In this document: positions 1 through 7,803 of the stretch, piece by piece
Position numbering within the stretch: position 1 is the first letter of the stretch
How the letters are laid out: the number at the start of each line of letters is the position of its first letter
Source of the DNA: Oscillospiraceae bacterium
Lineage (GTDB): Bacteria; Bacillota; Clostridia; Oscillospirales; CAG-272
DNA: 63,662 nucleotides
Direction: 5' to 3'
Assembly: GCA_015063535.1 (NCBI GenBank)
Contig: SVTY01000011.1
Span: 1-63,662 of the forward strand
Position numbers and translations under genes: made by a program
Notes under the pieces: generated by a model
Database searches by the model: none
Told to the model about the DNA's origin: nothing
The model's input: the letters and a program-made list of their open reading frames with translations, nothing else

Positions 1-23
1 CGCTCCTCGCGGACAGCTTGACT

Positions 24-52
24 ATTATACCACATCCGTTTTCCCTTGTCAA
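24..52 (-). promoter_or_regulatory. sigma-A promoter reading left, out of the window
   Basis: On the minus strand TTGACA (47-52) is followed after 17 bases by TATAAT (24-29), with TGG before the -10 (extended -10). Transcription would start near position 17 and leave the window to the left. The second of two tandem promoters here, so the unseen gene is probably strongly expressed. Confidence 0.75.
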
Positions 53-139
53 GCCTTTTTTGAAAGTTTTTTCGAAAATTTTCAACTTTTTTCTTGACTC
101 GCTCTTCTGCGGTATCCCGTCTCCTCCTACGGCTTGCCT

Positions 140-168
140 ATTTTACCACCTTTTTTCTCTCTTGTCAA
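140..168 (-). promoter_or_regulatory. upstream tandem sigma-A promoter reading left
   Basis: Minus-strand TTGACA (163-168), 17-bp spacer, TAAAAT (140-145) with TGG in front. It lies 116 bp upstream of the promoter at 24-52 and is almost the same in form, so the two look like a tandem pair. Bases 1-263 hold no gene that can be supported. Confidence 0.6.
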
Positions 169-263
169 GTCCTTTTGTGAAAATTCTTCCACTTTTTTGA
201 GAAAAAGTATGATTATTCCCTTTGATACCAATACTAATTCTAACTTTATTATGAGGTAAAATC

Positions 264-938
264 ATGATTACATTACTTTTTCGTACCATAATTATTTATA
301 TAGCATTGATTATTGCCATGAGACTGATGGGCAAGCGTCAGATCGGCGAGCTGGAGATTTCCGATTTAGTCACCACTTTGTTGATCTCCGAGATCGCATC
401 TCTGCCCATTACGGACGGAAACATTCCGATCTCGCATGCCATCGTTCCCATTGTAACACTTCTAACCTTCGAGGTCGTTTCTTCCGCACTCCTTGCTTAT
501 TTTCCCCGTTTAAAAAACATAATGACTGCCCGTCCCACCACATTGATCCGAGACGGAAAGCTTTGCGGAAAGGCAATGCGACAAACTCGACTTTCCGCAG
601 ATGAATTGATCAGCGAGCTGAGACAAAAGGATATCACAGATCCCTCCGAGGTTCGCTATGCCATTTTGGAGCAAAACGGAAAGATCACCGTGATCCCGAA
701 GGCAAAATACCGTCCACCCAACGCAGAGCAGTTAAAAATTGAGGTGAGGGATGCGGGGCTTTATCATATTATTATTGATAAGGGTGTAATAAATCAACAC
801 AGTTTGTCCGAGGTAAATATCACAAAAGAGGAATTAAACGCCCGACTGAAAGAGCAAGGACTTGCTGCCAAGGATATCTATTTAATGCTAATGAACGATG
901 AGGGCGATTCGGAAGTGATACGAAAGGACGAGGTTTAA
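264..938 (+). CDS. DUF421 (YetF/YcaP-family) membrane protein
   Basis: A 224-residue protein with the DUF421 layout. Two to three membrane segments lie in the first ~80 residues (starting LLFRTIIIYIALIIAMRLMG). A conserved GKRQIGELEISDLVTTLLIS-type segment follows the first helix, and the rest is a soluble cytoplasmic domain of about 130 residues containing LIRDGKL and LRQKDI blocks typical of the family. The biochemical role of DUF421 proteins is not well established; some are linked to sporulation or envelope functions. The start follows a GAGG ribosome site. It is 10 bp upstream of the DUF4363 gene, a pairing that is common in Clostridia and suggests an operon. Confidence 0.88.
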   Translation: MITLLFRTIIIYIALIIAMRLMGKRQIGELEISDLVTTLLISEIASLPITDGNIPISHAIVPIVTLLTFEVVSSALLAYFPRLKNIMTARPTTLIRDGKLCGKAMRQTRLSADELISELRQKDITDPSEVRYAILEQNGKITVIPKAKYRPPNAEQLKIEVRDAGLYHIIIDKGVINQHSLSEVNITKEELNARLKEQGLAAKDIYLMLMNDEGDSEVIRKDEV

Positions 939-948
939 AAATAAGGAT

Positions 949-1311
949 ATGAAAGCTTTTTGGGCATCTCTTTTATTATTCGGTATTCTGCTGGGCGGCA
1001 TTCTGTGCAATGCCCGATATCTGCACCGAACTGCCGACTATTTGGAAAAAACCGCACAAGCGCTCGCACAAGCCGACAGCAGAGACGAGACATTGGGAGA
1101 GCTGGAACGGTTTTGGGAGAAGAATCAAACGATCATCAGCCTGACGGTCGGATTTCGGGAGCTGGATCGCTTTGGCGAGATCATTGTACAGCTTCGTTGG
1201 GCACATGATGCCGAAAACGAATCCGAATTTGAACGATATCGGCTACTATTGGCAGATGTGACCGAGGAGATCATTCGCTCGGAGGAATTTTCAATCAAAA
1301 ACTTATTTTAA
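949..1311 (+). CDS. DUF4363 family small membrane protein
   Basis: A 120-residue protein with one N-terminal membrane anchor (residues 4-20) and an extracytoplasmic helical domain rich in Glu and Arg. Size, anchor and the repeated Leu/Glu helical pattern match DUF4363 proteins, which are usually encoded directly behind DUF421 as here. No catalytic motif is visible. The ribosome site is weak (AAGGAT), which fits translation coupled to the upstream gene. Function unknown. Confidence 0.75.
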   Translation: MKAFWASLLLFGILLGGILCNARYLHRTADYLEKTAQALAQADSRDETLGELERFWEKNQTIISLTVGFRELDRFGEIIVQLRWAHDAENESEFERYRLLLADVTEEIIRSEEFSIKNLF

Positions 1312-1333
1312 AACACAACACAAAAAAAACAGT

Positions 1334-2359
1334 TCAAAGAAGGGCAAGCAAGGCATTCACTTCTTCTTGGGTGGTTGCCCAGTCGGTCGCAATGCGAACA
1401 ACAGTATGCGTCTCATCCGCTTGCTCCCAGAAGCTAAAGCGAGCATGTGATTCCAACTGCTTTAGCTTTGTATTTTCCAACACAATAAAAATTTGATTGG
1501 CAGGCGTTTCCAAAAAGAAGGAATATCCCTTTTTCTTCAAGGCTTCTCTGAGCTCGTTCGCCCGCTCGATCGCCTGACGGCTGACGGTAAAATACAGACC
1601 GTTTTCAAAAAGGGCATCAAACTGAATACCAAGAAGCCTTCCCTTGGCGAGAAGGGCTCCGTGCTGCTTGATCATTGTCATAAATTGCTTGGGAGAATTG
1701 CCCTTGGGGAAGACGACAGCTTCGCCGCACAAGGCACCGACCTTGGTTCCCCCTATGTAAAAAACATCACACAGCTTGGCAATATCCGAAAGGGTCACAT
1801 CGGTGCCGTCGCTCATCAAGCCATAGCCAAGTCTTGCGCCGTCCATGTACAGAGGCAGGTGATATTCCCGACAGACCGCCGACAGCTCAGCCAGCTCGGA
1901 CAACGTATAAAGCGTACCGTATTCGGTAGGATGAGAGATATAAACCATTCCAGGAAACACGGCATGGTCGTGGTTCTCGTCGGAGAAAAACCGCATCAAA
2001 TAAGGCTTCAAGACACATGCGGAGAGCTTGCCGTGTGTATGGGGGAGCGATAAGACCTTGTGACCGGTATATTCGATGGCACCTGCTTCGTGGGTGGCGA
2101 TGTGTCCGCTTTCGGCGGCGATGACACCCTCATAGGAGCGCAAAAGGGATGAGATGACCGTTTGATTGGTCTGAGTTCCTCCTGTAAAAAACCACACATC
2201 TGCGTTGGGGGAAGCGCAAGCATTTCGTATTCTTTCTTTTGCTCGGTTGCAATATTCATCGCTTCCGTATCCGCTTGTTTGCTCCATATTTGTTTCAATC
2301 AGGCGCTCCAAGACCTTCGGGTGAGCACCTCTGGTATAATCACTTTCAAAATTCAACAT
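1334..2359 (-). CDS. ltaE: low-specificity L-threonine aldolase / beta-eliminating lyase
   Basis: PLP-dependent fold-type I enzyme predicted to cleave L-threonine (or allo-threonine) to glycine and acetaldehyde in the cytoplasm. The N-terminus MLNFESDY is the family's usual beginning. MDGARLGYG (D173) binds the PLP ring nitrogen, and GGTKVG carries the Schiff-base lysine (K206). The reading frame extends 32 codons further upstream, but only the ATG at 2359 has a good ribosome site (AGAGG, 7 bases away), so I start there and get 341 residues, normal for the family. A terminator hairpin separates it from the OPT/PqqD unit upstream, so it should have its own promoter, which I could not identify. 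Confidence 0.9.
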   Translation of the reverse strand: MLNFESDYTRGAHPKVLERLIETNMEQTSGYGSDEYCNRAKERIRNACASPNADVWFFTGGTQTNQTVISSLLRSYEGVIAAESGHIATHEAGAIEYTGHKVLSLPHTHGKLSACVLKPYLMRFFSDENHDHAVFPGMVYISHPTEYGTLYTLSELAELSAVCREYHLPLYMDGARLGYGLMSDGTDVTLSDIAKLCDVFYIGGTKVGALCGEAVVFPKGNSPKQFMTMIKQHGALLAKGRLLGIQFDALFENGLYFTVSRQAIERANELREALKKKGYSFFLETPANQIFIVLENTKLKQLESHARFSFWEQADETHTVVRIATDWATTQEEVNALLALL

Positions 2360-2433
2360 AACGATCCTCTTTTTCTTCATAGTTATTTCACGGTTTGTTT
2401 TCTGTTTGTTTTCTGCTTTTGAGTGTTTTTTGT

Positions 2434-2479
2434 GCAAAAAAGAGCAAGGGCGCATCCGTTTTGCGTGAAGGATGCGCCC
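2434..2479 (-). terminator. rho-independent terminator of the OPT-PqqD operon
   Basis: Ten-bp perfect stem (GGGCGCATCC, 2448-2457, with 2470-2479), 12-base loop, then a T-rich stretch on the minus strand. Confidence 0.85.
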
Positions 2480-2489
2480 CGCTTATGTT

Positions 2490-2861
2490 TTAGGTTGAGG
2501 TGGGGTCGTTCCACTCAACAAAGCCGTAGCTGTCCAGTATTTGGAAAAATTTCGCCAGCCGCTCGTAGGTAGGCTTCGCCTTATCTCCAAAGTGCGCCTC
2601 CACCGCTTCTCCGATGGAAAGGATCGTCCGTTCTCCGTCGATCAGGGGCCAAACAAAGCTTCCCAGCTCATCCAAGTGGATGTAGGAGATCTTCGGCTTT
2701 CTCAGGATCAGCTGTGCCAACCGATTGGCAAGTCCTTTGTTTTCGATGCTGAGCGTAACCGCTCCCTTTTCGTCCGAGCTCCAAGAGAGCCGTGTCGAAT
2801 GGCGGGGGATCTTTTCCAGATAATTGGCGGACAGGCGTTCCTGCTTTTTTCGTTTTGACAT
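2490..2861 (-). CDS. PqqD-like peptide-chaperone family protein
   Basis: A 123-residue protein whose C-terminal ~80 residues show the PqqD fold pattern: a hydrophobic strand, then LDELGSFVWPLIDGERTI (Leu-Asp-Glu...G..W..iDG...I), then helices ending LDSYGFVEW. PqqD-type domains usually bind leader peptides of ribosomally made modified peptides, but solitary copies next to unrelated genes are common and their role is unclear. It follows the OPT transporter gene by 13 bp and shares its terminator, so the two are probably one transcript. No radical-SAM enzyme or precursor peptide was found nearby. Confidence 0.72.
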   Translation of the reverse strand: MSKRKKQERLSANYLEKIPRHSTRLSWSSDEKGAVTLSIENKGLANRLAQLILRKPKISYIHLDELGSFVWPLIDGERTILSIGEAVEAHFGDKAKPTYERLAKFFQILDSYGFVEWNDPTST

Positions 2862-2874
2862 AGGGCTTGCTTCC

Positions 2875-4794
2875 TTACTGCTTGTTCTGCTTCTTCTTTT
2901 TCCAAACAGAGAACTTCAGCAGGCTGAGGATGACAAGAGCAAACACCACAAGGCTTGCTATATCCATGACCCAAGCGGGCAACCCGATCAGCCCCGAAAT
3001 ATCCAACACGTCACTCAGACCGAACACCGCAAGGACGGCAAGCAGAATGCCGATCAGCCCTTCTCCCGCGATCATACCCGAACAGAACAGAATACCGTTG
3101 TTGGTGATCTCCTTCTTTTCCTCCTCGCTCCGCTTCATCTTATCAAAGACCAGGCGCACAAGTCCGCCCACCATAATGCAGGCATTCAGGTGTACCGGCA
3201 GATAGATACCGATGGCGAAGGGCAACACGGGGATACCCAACAGCTCCACCACCACGGCGATCAGCGCACCGATAAAGACCAGATTCCAAGGAAGCTCAGC
3301 ATTCATGACTCCCTCAACGATCATTTTCATGAGAGTTGCCTGCGGTGCCGCCAGCTCCTCTGATCCAAAGCCCCATGCGGCATCCAACAGGAACAGGGTT
3401 CCACCGATGGCAAGAGCCGCCGCAACAACACCGATCATCTCACCGATCTGCTGCTTTTTCGGCGTAGCGCCCAACAGGTATCCTGTTTTGAGGTCTTGGG
3501 AGGTATCGCCCGAAATGGCAGCCACGATACAGATAATAGAGCCAATAGCAATGGCGGCGCTCATTCCCTGCGCTCCCGCCATGCCCGTAAACTTTAGGAT
3601 CAGCGTTGCCACAAGCAGTGTGGCGATCGCCATACCCGAAACGGGGTTATTGCTGCTTCCCACCAGTCCCACCATACGGGAGGAGACGGTGGCGAAGAAA
3701 AATCCGAAGATCACGATGATGATAGCACCGATGAGATTGACGGGAATGGCGGGGATCAACCATACCGCCAAGGTAAGGATCGCTATCGCCACCAATACGA
3801 ATTTCATGCTCAGATCGGTATTGGTACGGTTCAGGTCGCCCGATGCGGCACCCTTCATGTTTTTCATGGCACCGCCGAAGGTCCGCACGATCAGAGGCAG
3901 GGATTTGATCAGGCTAATGATACCGCCAGCCGCCAAGGCACCTGCGCCGATATAACGGATATAGTTGCTCCAGATACCGCTCGCTCCGCTTGCCTCATAG
4001 ATGGCACCGATGGTTTCGGTTCCCGGATACATAATGAGCTCTCCGCCGAACAGGACGATGAGGGGGATCAGTACAAGCCAGCTCAGCACGCCGCCCGAAA
4101 ACATATAGGAGGCGATACGGGGACCGCATATGTAGCCAACGCTCATAACGGCGGGATAGATCTGTGTTCCGATCTCCCCCTTGAAGCTCTTGAAGCGCAG
4201 GGAGACCTCTCCCGGCACCGCTTTGATGCCGTCGATGATAAATTTGAATGCCGCCGCAAAGCCCATTCCCGCAAAGACGGTGGAGGCATTGGAGCCGCCC
4301 TCCTCCCCTGCCAGCAGAACCTCCGCACAGGCGGTTCCCTCGGGATAAGGCAGAACACCGTGCTCCTTGACGATGAGCGCATTCCGCAGGGGGATCATAA
4401 AGAACACGCCGAGCAGACCGCCGAGCAGAGCAATGAGGGTGATCTCCAAGAGACCGGGCTTACCCATCACTCCCTCTGCCGCCCACAAAAAGAGGGTCGG
4501 GAGAGTAAAGATGGCACCTGCCGCCACCGATTCACCCGCAGAGCCGATGGTCTGCACCATGTTACTTTCCAAGATCGAATTTTTCTTCATCACCACACGA
4601 ATGACGCCCATGGCGATCACGGCGGCGGGGATGGATGCCGAAACGGTCATTCCCACACGCAAGCCGAGATACGCATTTGCCGCACCGAAGATAATGGCGA
4701 GCAAAACGCCCATGATGATGGAGGTTACCGTAAACTCCGGTGTGATCCTTTCCGCCGGAATATAGGGCTTGAAGGATTTGTTTTGGTTATCCAT
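2875..4794 (-). CDS. OPT-family oligopeptide transporter
   Basis: A polytopic membrane protein of 639 residues, the usual size of bacterial OPT/YSL transporters, with about 14-16 hydrophobic segments. Recognisable family blocks include the first helix pair (GVLLAIIFGAANAYLGLRVG), the PYPEGTACAEVLLAGE loop, and a later NPVSGMA segment. OPT proteins import oligopeptides or metal chelates with protons; the substrate cannot be read from sequence. The start at 4794 is chosen because GGAGAA precedes it at normal spacing; the frame continues 12 codons upstream without one. Confidence 0.92.
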   Translation of the reverse strand: MDNQNKSFKPYIPAERITPEFTVTSIIMGVLLAIIFGAANAYLGLRVGMTVSASIPAAVIAMGVIRVVMKKNSILESNMVQTIGSAGESVAAGAIFTLPTLFLWAAEGVMGKPGLLEITLIALLGGLLGVFFMIPLRNALIVKEHGVLPYPEGTACAEVLLAGEEGGSNASTVFAGMGFAAAFKFIIDGIKAVPGEVSLRFKSFKGEIGTQIYPAVMSVGYICGPRIASYMFSGGVLSWLVLIPLIVLFGGELIMYPGTETIGAIYEASGASGIWSNYIRYIGAGALAAGGIISLIKSLPLIVRTFGGAMKNMKGAASGDLNRTNTDLSMKFVLVAIAILTLAVWLIPAIPVNLIGAIIIVIFGFFFATVSSRMVGLVGSSNNPVSGMAIATLLVATLILKFTGMAGAQGMSAAIAIGSIICIVAAISGDTSQDLKTGYLLGATPKKQQIGEMIGVVAAALAIGGTLFLLDAAWGFGSEELAAPQATLMKMIVEGVMNAELPWNLVFIGALIAVVVELLGIPVLPFAIGIYLPVHLNACIMVGGLVRLVFDKMKRSEEEKKEITNNGILFCSGMIAGEGLIGILLAVLAVFGLSDVLDISGLIGLPAWVMDIASLVVFALVILSLLKFSVWKKKKQNKQ

Positions 4795-4848
4795 GTCACT
4801 TCTCCATTCTTTTTTTGCAAAAATCAACAATTTTTTGCTATCTTTTAT

Positions 4849-4877
4849 ATTATATCATACTTTTTTGAAAAATGCAA
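4849..4877 (-). promoter_or_regulatory. sigma-A promoter of the OPT-PqqD operon
   Basis: Minus-strand TTGCAT (4872-4877), 17-bp spacer, TATAAT (4849-4854) preceded by TGA, an extended -10. Confidence 0.7.
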
Positions 4878-5083
4878 GGGGTTTTCAAAAACGGCTTGGG
4901 AGTATGTTTGATTCCGATTTAAGATTCTTTTCGTTTAGGAACAAGCATACCCACACCTTAATCTGCCATGCAAACGGCGATCTCCTCATCCGTCTTGCCT
5001 GTCGGCAATCCACCTTCCCCGCTGGGGAAGGCTTACGAAGTGAGTGCGAACATAACAAAAATCACTCCCCGCCATTTACGCCG

Positions 5084-5132
5084 CAGGCGTAACATCATTT
5101 GCCGAAGGGAGCATCATTGCCGAAGGCAACCA
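5084..5132. repeat. tandem short palindromes joined by ACATCATT
   Basis: Small palindromes such as TTACGCCGCAGGCGTAA and TTGCCGAAGGCAA are separated by copies or variants of ACATCATT/GCATCATT. The same design recurs at 18819-18887, so it is a dispersed element type in this genome. Confidence 0.65.
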
Positions 5133-5160
5133 TCCTCGCCATGTTCGCACACACATCGTT

Positions 5161-5238
5161 GTAGGGCGGCGGCTTGCTGCCGCCGTTCCTTTCCGTTTCA
5201 AATTTCTTCCTTTCGGCGGGAGCAAGCCCCCGCCCTAC
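5161..5238. repeat. 18-bp inverted repeat, REP-like
   Basis: GTAGGGCGGCGGCTTGCT at 5161-5178 pairs with AGCAAGCCCCCGCCCTAC at 5221-5238 with one mismatch, making a long GC-rich hairpin with an AT-rich interior. Confidence 0.75.
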
Positions 5239-5281
5239 GGGTTTGTGGGATGATTTAAGGCAATTCAAATTTCATTCTCCT

Positions 5282-5401
5282 CGGACAGTCGGGGACGCCT
5301 GTCTCTACAGAATTTGTAAAAACATAGCAAGCTCGCCCGTTGTGCCAACAAAACGGCTTCGTTTTTATTTTGCTGTAGGGACAGGCGTCCCCGACTGTCC
5401 G
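5282..5401. repeat. 29-bp inverted repeat, REP/MITE-like
   Basis: The arms at 5282-5310 and 5373-5401 (core GACAGTCGGGGACGCCTGTC) are inverted copies with one mismatch in 29, separated by 62 bases with no coding content. A shortened copy of the same core is at 15524-15553. Confidence 0.85.
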
Positions 5402-5466
5402 TTTCATACCGTTTCAAATGTCAATCTTTCGGCGGGCGTAAAACCCGTTCTACGGGGGAAATCTCC

Positions 5467-6168
5467 TTACGGTATCCGCGCTTTTTCCTGCCGCCGTTTC
5501 ATTCTTCGCCAATTGAAAAAGCCGTACAGGTCATTGGCAAGAAACATGATAAAGCAGAAGATCATGGGAAGATAGGCGGGGTCAGCGATGGCGGCAAGCA
5601 CCCACAGGACGATGAGCACCACGTCGTTGGCGGCATATGCCAGCGCATAATAGGGGCTGCGCAGAAAAGTAAGGGAGGATGCCAAAAAGCTGGTAGCCAC
5701 CGACAGCGTGCTGAACAGCAGATTGGCGGTATCCAAGGCTTTGAGGATGAAATAGAAAGCGACCGTCACGGCGACCGACAAGCCGACGGCTCCCGCCCAT
5801 TTGGCGGCATTCATTTTGCCGACCTTGACCTCGTCGGTCTTGCCATAGGGGTTTTTCAGCCACGAAATGACCGCCGCCACGGCGGCGGGGGCGGACATGC
5901 ACAGGTAGGTTATCATTTCGCCGTAATAGCGGAAATAGAAGGATATGATGCCGTACAGGACAGCGAAAATAATGCAGAGGAGCTGTCCCGCAACGTGTCC
6001 CTTTGCCACGAAGATAAGTGCCGTAACACCGAGCAGAGAGGCGCATAGGCTCAACAGGCTTCCGTCGGGCGAAAGCAGATAGGAAGCAGCAACAACGGAG
6101 CAGGACACAAGCCACAGAGTCCATTCAAATTTTGTCAGATTGCGAAAAGGATTGGTGAGTTTTGTCAT
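5467..6168 (-). CDS. pnuC: PnuC-family nicotinamide riboside/nucleoside transporter
   Basis: A 233-residue membrane protein with seven to eight hydrophobic segments and the PnuC pattern: a helix pair with GHVAGQLLCIIFAVLYGIIS, an aromatic-rich YYGEMITYL segment, and a C-terminal FLANDLYGFFNWRRM block with the Asn-Asp...Trp signature. PnuC carries nicotinamide riboside for NAD synthesis; close relatives carry thiamine (PnuT), and sequence alone does not fully separate them. AAGGAG precedes the start. Its own promoter lies in the end of the MATE gene, and a structured leader sits directly before the ribosome site, so expression is probably controlled in the leader. Confidence 0.87.
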   Translation of the reverse strand: MTKLTNPFRNLTKFEWTLWLVSCSVVAASYLLSPDGSLLSLCASLLGVTALIFVAKGHVAGQLLCIIFAVLYGIISFYFRYYGEMITYLCMSAPAAVAAVISWLKNPYGKTDEVKVGKMNAAKWAGAVGLSVAVTVAFYFILKALDTANLLFSTLSVATSFLASSLTFLRSPYYALAYAANDVVLIVLWVLAAIADPAYLPMIFCFIMFLANDLYGFFNWRRMKRRQEKARIP

Positions 6169-6263
6169 ATCTTCTCCTTAAAAAAGCATTCGCCTGCGTA
6201 TCTTCTCAGACCTAACGATACGCATAACGAATGCTTTTGCATTCCCTGCCCGGTGGCAGATTT
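6169..6263 (-). promoter_or_regulatory. candidate attenuator/riboswitch leader of pnuC
   Basis: Read on the minus strand, this ~95-base leader contains GAATGC, then GCATTC after a four-A loop, then GAATGC again before TTTTT. The middle GCATTC can pair with the first copy (6-bp hairpin). Alternatively, as AAAAGCATTCG (6228-6238), it can pair with CGAATGCTTTT (6182-6192), closing a second stem GCGTATC/GATACGC and a 14-base loop (GTTAGGTCTGAGAA). The larger hairpin ends in a T-run directly before the AAGGAG site, so it can act as a terminator or block translation. A hairpin CTGCC/GGGCAG near the 5' end could be part of a ligand-binding fold. It may also simply terminate the MATE transcript. Confidence 0.6.
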
Positions 6264-6269
6264 TTTCTT

Positions 6270-6298
6270 AGTATATCACACTTTGGCTTCCTTGTCAA
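6270..6298 (-). promoter_or_regulatory. sigma-A promoter of pnuC
   Basis: TTGACA (6293-6298), 17-bp spacer, TATACT (6270-6275) with TGA before it, overlapping the last codons of the MATE gene. It would give a ~95-base leader for pnuC. Confidence 0.7.
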
Positions 6299-7709
6299 GG
6301 GGAAAGTCGCATATTGGTTTGGGCTGCGCTTGCTCGGCTTCCCTTTCCTTCTCTTTTTGTTTGAAGGTACGCACCATAAAAAGGTAATCGAGAAGAATGG
6401 TCAACAGCCCGAAGAGCCATGCAAGAGGAGAGGCAAAGCACATCACGATATAGCCCGTTGCTCGATCCAATACCGAAATGCTCATCAACCAAATGACCGC
6501 CACGGACAGCCCTGCCCGTCCCAAAATCTCGGTAAAGCCGGAAACCATCGTCCAAAAGGTGCGCTCCACCGATTGAAGGACGCTTTTATAAATCACCAAG
6601 GGAGACAGGACGAAGCAAAGCAAGGTGTTGATAACAATATAGAGGTACGCATTGTCGATGACCGCCTGCTCAACCTTTCCTGCCAGCAGGGTGACAAAAA
6701 ATTTTCCGAAGGGGAGCATGATGAGGGAGGCGATGATACACCAACCGTAGCAGAGCCGAAGAGTCTGCTTGCCGCCAAGAACGACTCTGCCATACTGCTT
6801 GGCACCGTAATTTTGCGCCGCAAAAACCGACACCGAAGAGCCGAAGGAAAGGATCGGCTGAGTGACAAAGGTCTCAATCTTGGAGCCGGTGGTCTGGGAG
6901 GAGACGTACAACGTCCCCAGTCCGTTGGTGACGAACTGCATAACGATGGAGCCGATCGATAGAACCATGTTGAGAAACGCCATGGGGATACCCACATTCA
7001 ACAGAGCGCGGAGCGTGTCTCCGCTCGGACGGAAATGCGCACGCTTCAAGTGCAACAGCGGCTGCTTCTTTTTAATATAAACAAGGCAACAAAGCCCCGA
7101 CAGCAGTTGAGCCAGCACGGTGGCAAGCCCTGCCCCGTCGGTATCCATGCCAAAAACGGCAATAAAAACAAAGTCCAGAATGATATTGATGAGGCAGGCA
7201 ACGATCAGAAAGTACAGCGGTGTACGGGAATCTCCCAGCGCACGGATCATATTGGAAAGAAGATTGAACAGCGCCGTTGCCACAAGCCCCGCAAACAGCC
7301 AAACGATATAGCTGTAGGAGCGGTCGATAATGTCCGCAGGGGTTCGCATCAGCTCTAAAATCGGGCGGGCGATCAACACGCAGAGAACCGCCATGACCAC
7401 CGAAATGAGTGCTGAAAGCTCTGCCGCCAAAGCAAAAGAGCGTTTGAGGCGTTCCTCGTCCTTGGCACCGAAGGAACGGGCTGTGACCACCGAAAAGCCT
7501 ACGGTCAAGGATTGGATGGCACCGCTGGCAAACCAAACAAGACTTCCCGTAGCGCCTACAGCGGCATACGCCTGAGAGCCAAGGGTACGTCCCACGATGA
7601 CCATGTCGGCAATGTTATAAAACTGTTGAAACAGATTTCCGATCAAAAACGGAATCGAAAACAAAAAGATCTGCTTGGTAGGCGATCCTTTTGTCAGATT
7701 AACAGCCAT
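6276..7709 (-). CDS. MATE-family efflux transporter
   Basis: A 477-residue inner-membrane protein with 12 predicted helices in two MatE repeats. The opening segment (FLFSIPFLIGNLFQQFYNIA, then DMVIVGRTLG) is the standard MATE start, and the second half begins around GIPMAFLNMV. MATE pumps export cationic drugs or metabolites in exchange for Na+ or H+. The ATG at 7709 has a perfect AGGAGG site, so the eight upstream codons of the frame are excluded. It has its own promoter (7749-7777). The specific substrate is unknown. Confidence 0.93.
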   Translation of the reverse strand: MAVNLTKGSPTKQIFLFSIPFLIGNLFQQFYNIADMVIVGRTLGSQAYAAVGATGSLVWFASGAIQSLTVGFSVVTARSFGAKDEERLKRSFALAAELSALISVVMAVLCVLIARPILELMRTPADIIDRSYSYIVWLFAGLVATALFNLLSNMIRALGDSRTPLYFLIVACLINIILDFVFIAVFGMDTDGAGLATVLAQLLSGLCCLVYIKKKQPLLHLKRAHFRPSGDTLRALLNVGIPMAFLNMVLSIGSIVMQFVTNGLGTLYVSSQTTGSKIETFVTQPILSFGSSVSVFAAQNYGAKQYGRVVLGGKQTLRLCYGWCIIASLIMLPFGKFFVTLLAGKVEQAVIDNAYLYIVINTLLCFVLSPLVIYKSVLQSVERTFWTMVSGFTEILGRAGLSVAVIWLMSISVLDRATGYIVMCFASPLAWLFGLLTILLDYLFMVRTFKQKEKEREAEQAQPKPICDFPLDKEAKV

Positions 7710-7748
7710 ACTTGTTTCCTCCTGCATCCGCATTTGCGGTCATGCATA

Positions 7749-7777
7749 ATTGTACTCGCTTTGGAGGCGTTTGTCAA
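7749..7777 (-). promoter_or_regulatory. sigma-A promoter of the MATE gene
   Basis: TTGACA (7772-7777), 17-bp spacer, TACAAT (7749-7754). Confidence 0.75.
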
Positions 7778-7803
7778 GAGAATTTGCAAACTTTTTCACG
7801 AAT

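Larger units (their letters stand above)
4878..5466. other. gene-free interval packed with palindromic repeats
   Basis: About 590 bases without a supportable gene. It lies between the divergent OPT promoter and the end of pnuC and holds three repeat types, listed separately: tandem ATGATGT-linked palindromes, an 18-bp GC-rich inverted repeat and a 29-bp inverted repeat. The short frames crossing it have no ribosome sites and no recognisable protein. Confidence 0.7.

Noticed and set aside
2490-4830. RiPP gene cluster around the PqqD-like protein
   Set aside because: No radical-SAM, precursor peptide or maturase was found nearby, so a cluster call is not supported.
5282-5401. CRISPR array
   Set aside because: Only one inverted pair, no regular spacers; it is a REP-like inverted repeat. 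No direct-repeat array occurs elsewhere in the window.
6200-6220. CTGAGA in the pnuC leader loop as a thiamine (TPP) riboswitch
   Set aside because: The rest of the TPP consensus is missing and the leader is too short for that aptamer.
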